Below are positions 6,098 through 7,055 of a stretch of DNA of 7,055 bases, piece by piece; position 1 is the first letter of the stretch; the number at the start of each line of letters is the position of its first letter. A program made the translations under genes and the position numbers. This stretch comes from Betaproteobacteria bacterium (lineage in GTDB: Bacteria; Pseudomonadota; Gammaproteobacteria; Burkholderiales; SG8-39). The stretch is from positions 1-7,055 of the forward strand of contig VBCP01000112.1 of assembly GCA_005888925.1 (NCBI GenBank), read 5' to 3'. The notes below the pieces were generated by a model that was given only the letters and a program-made list of their open reading frames with translations, was not told where the DNA came from and did no database searches.

Positions 6098-7055
6098 GGC
6101 TGCGGTTTTTGCTGCTGCGGCTGCGCCGCAGGCTTTGCCCCGGCTTCGGCGATGCGCACCGGCGCTCCCGGCCCCAGGCGCATCAGGCCCTCGACGATCA
6201 CGCGATCGCCGGGCTTGACGCCCTTGTTGATGATCCAGGCATCGCCCGCCCATTCGCCGACTTCGATCGGGCGCGGCTGGGCGGTGTTGTTCTCATCGAC
6301 GATGTAGACGAACTTGCCCTGCGGGCCCTCGAGCACCGCGCGCTGCGGCACGGTGATCGCGTTGGGGCGCGTCGCGCCGCGCAGGATCACGCGCACGAAC
6401 TCGCCTGGACGGAGCACGCCCTTGGGGTTCGGCAGCTCGGCACGCGCCTCGCGAGTACCGGTGGTCGGCGAGACGCGCACGTCGGAGAAATTGAGCTTGC
6501 CGGCTAGCTCGTAAATGCTGCCGTCGGCAAGCTTGAGCGCCACTTCGAAGGCGCCGTCTTTCGGCAGCGCCACGCGCCCGGACTGCACATCTCTCGAGAG
6601 CTGCGCCTGCTCGTTGTCCGGGATGCCGAAGTTCACCCACATCGGGTTGACTTGCATCACCGTGGTGAGGAGGGTCTCCGGCCCGCCGACGAGCGAGCCC
6701 TCGGAGCGCAGCGACCGGCTGGCGACGCCGGAAACCGGCGCTTCCACCTTGGTGTAGCTGAGACTCAGCTTGGCCTCGATCAGCCGCGCGCGCGCTGCCT
6801 TGAGGTCCGCAGCGCTGATCTCCTCGGCCGACACGGCGTCGTCGTTTTCCTTCTGGCTCACCGCCTTCTCCGCGTAGAGCGGCTTCAAGCGCGCGGCGTT
6901 GCGCTTCGCCTGCTCGAGGCGCGCCTGCGCGGCAACCACATCGGCCTCGGCGCGCGCCGCTGCGGCCTCCAACTGTGCCGGGTCGATGGTGTAGAGCGAC
7001 TGGCCTTCCTTGACCGGCGCGCCCTCGGTGAAGTTGCGCTTGAGGATGATGCCGG
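6088..7055 (-). CDS. RND efflux periplasmic adaptor (membrane-fusion protein, AcrA/MexA/MexE family), 5'-truncated
   Basis: This protein links the inner-membrane pump to the outer-membrane duct. The frame is open to the window edge (first whole codon at 7053), giving 321 visible residues; the signal sequence and start lie outside. A TTG at 6972 could look like a start but is internal, because GIILKRNFTEGAPVKEGQSLYTIDPAQ upstream of it is the first half of the lipoyl domain. Then follow the alpha-helical hairpin (about 28-105), with the R-x3-L-x6-S docking motif at Arg55, Leu59 and Ser66 (RLKPLYAEKAVS), the second lipoyl half (LSYTKVEAPVSGVASRS), a beta-barrel domain (about 130-225, with RPGEFVRVIL) and a membrane-proximal domain (VPQRAVLEGPQGKFVYIV onward). 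It ends in a low-complexity Gln/Pro/Lys tail. AcrA-like proteins are about 370-400 residues, so about 50-70 are missing. It is first in the visible operon. Its regulator is not in the window. Confidence 0.95.
   Translation of the reverse strand, partial: GIILKRNFTEGAPVKEGQSLYTIDPAQLEAAAARAEADVVAAQARLEQAKRNAARLKPLYAEKAVSQKENDDAVSAEEISAADLKAARARLIEAKLSLSYTKVEAPVSGVASRSLRSEGSLVGGPETLLTTVMQVNPMWVNFGIPDNEQAQLSRDVQSGRVALPKDGAFEVALKLADGSIYELAGKLNFSDVRVSPTTGTREARAELPNPKGVLRPGEFVRVILRGATRPNAITVPQRAVLEGPQGKFVYIVDENNTAQPRPIEVGEWAGDAWIINKGVKPGDRVIVEGLMRLGPGAPVRIAEAGAKPAAQPQQQKPQPKK

Noticed and set aside
6970..6972. TTG as a possible start of the adaptor gene
   Set aside because: The frame stays open upstream and encodes a conserved lipoyl half-domain segment, so the gene begins beyond the window edge.

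Overview
The window is GC-rich, densely packed bacterial DNA with no gap longer than about 20 bases between genes. The proteins (an AcrB/MexF-type RND pump, its lipoyl-domain adaptor, a lipoprotein outer-membrane channel and an iron-type periplasmic binding protein) point to a Gram-negative proteobacterium. Base composition and protein style suggest a betaproteobacterium, but that is inference, not a measured placement.

Layout, left to right. Positions 1-728 (+) hold the 3' end of an ABC-transporter substrate-binding protein gene whose start lies outside the window. Everything else is on the minus strand and reads right to left as one tight gene string: RND membrane-fusion protein (7055-6088, 5' end outside the window), RND inner-membrane pump (6083-2895, complete), outer-membrane factor (2917-1579, broken by a frameshift), a small VOC/glyoxalase-fold protein (1578-1201), and a short exported protein of unknown function (1182-725, also broken by a frameshift). 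Junctions are a 4-base gap, a 23-base overlap, a directly abutting TGA-ATG and an 18-base gap, which together argue for one transcript. The minus-strand operon and the plus-strand transporter gene converge and share the four bases CTAG as their two stop codons.

Functionally, the first three genes encode a complete tripartite drug or solvent efflux machine: the pump binds substrate in the periplasm and inner membrane and uses proton import, the adaptor bridges, and the outer-membrane factor forms the exit duct. The adaptor keeps the R-x3-L-x6-S motif used to dock to TolC-like ducts, and the pump keeps its proton-relay Asp-Asp/Lys set. The VOC protein and the exported protein are less usual passengers whose link to efflux is suggested only by position.

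The oddities are the two broken genes. The outer-membrane factor has lost about 38 bases within its first duct-forming helical repeat, and the last gene appears to lack one base. Both could be real decay or assembly error. No RNA gene, mobile element, CRISPR array, promoter or clear intrinsic terminator was recognised; the operon promoter and any regulator would lie beyond position 7055. I see a standard efflux locus with curious details, not a clearly new system.
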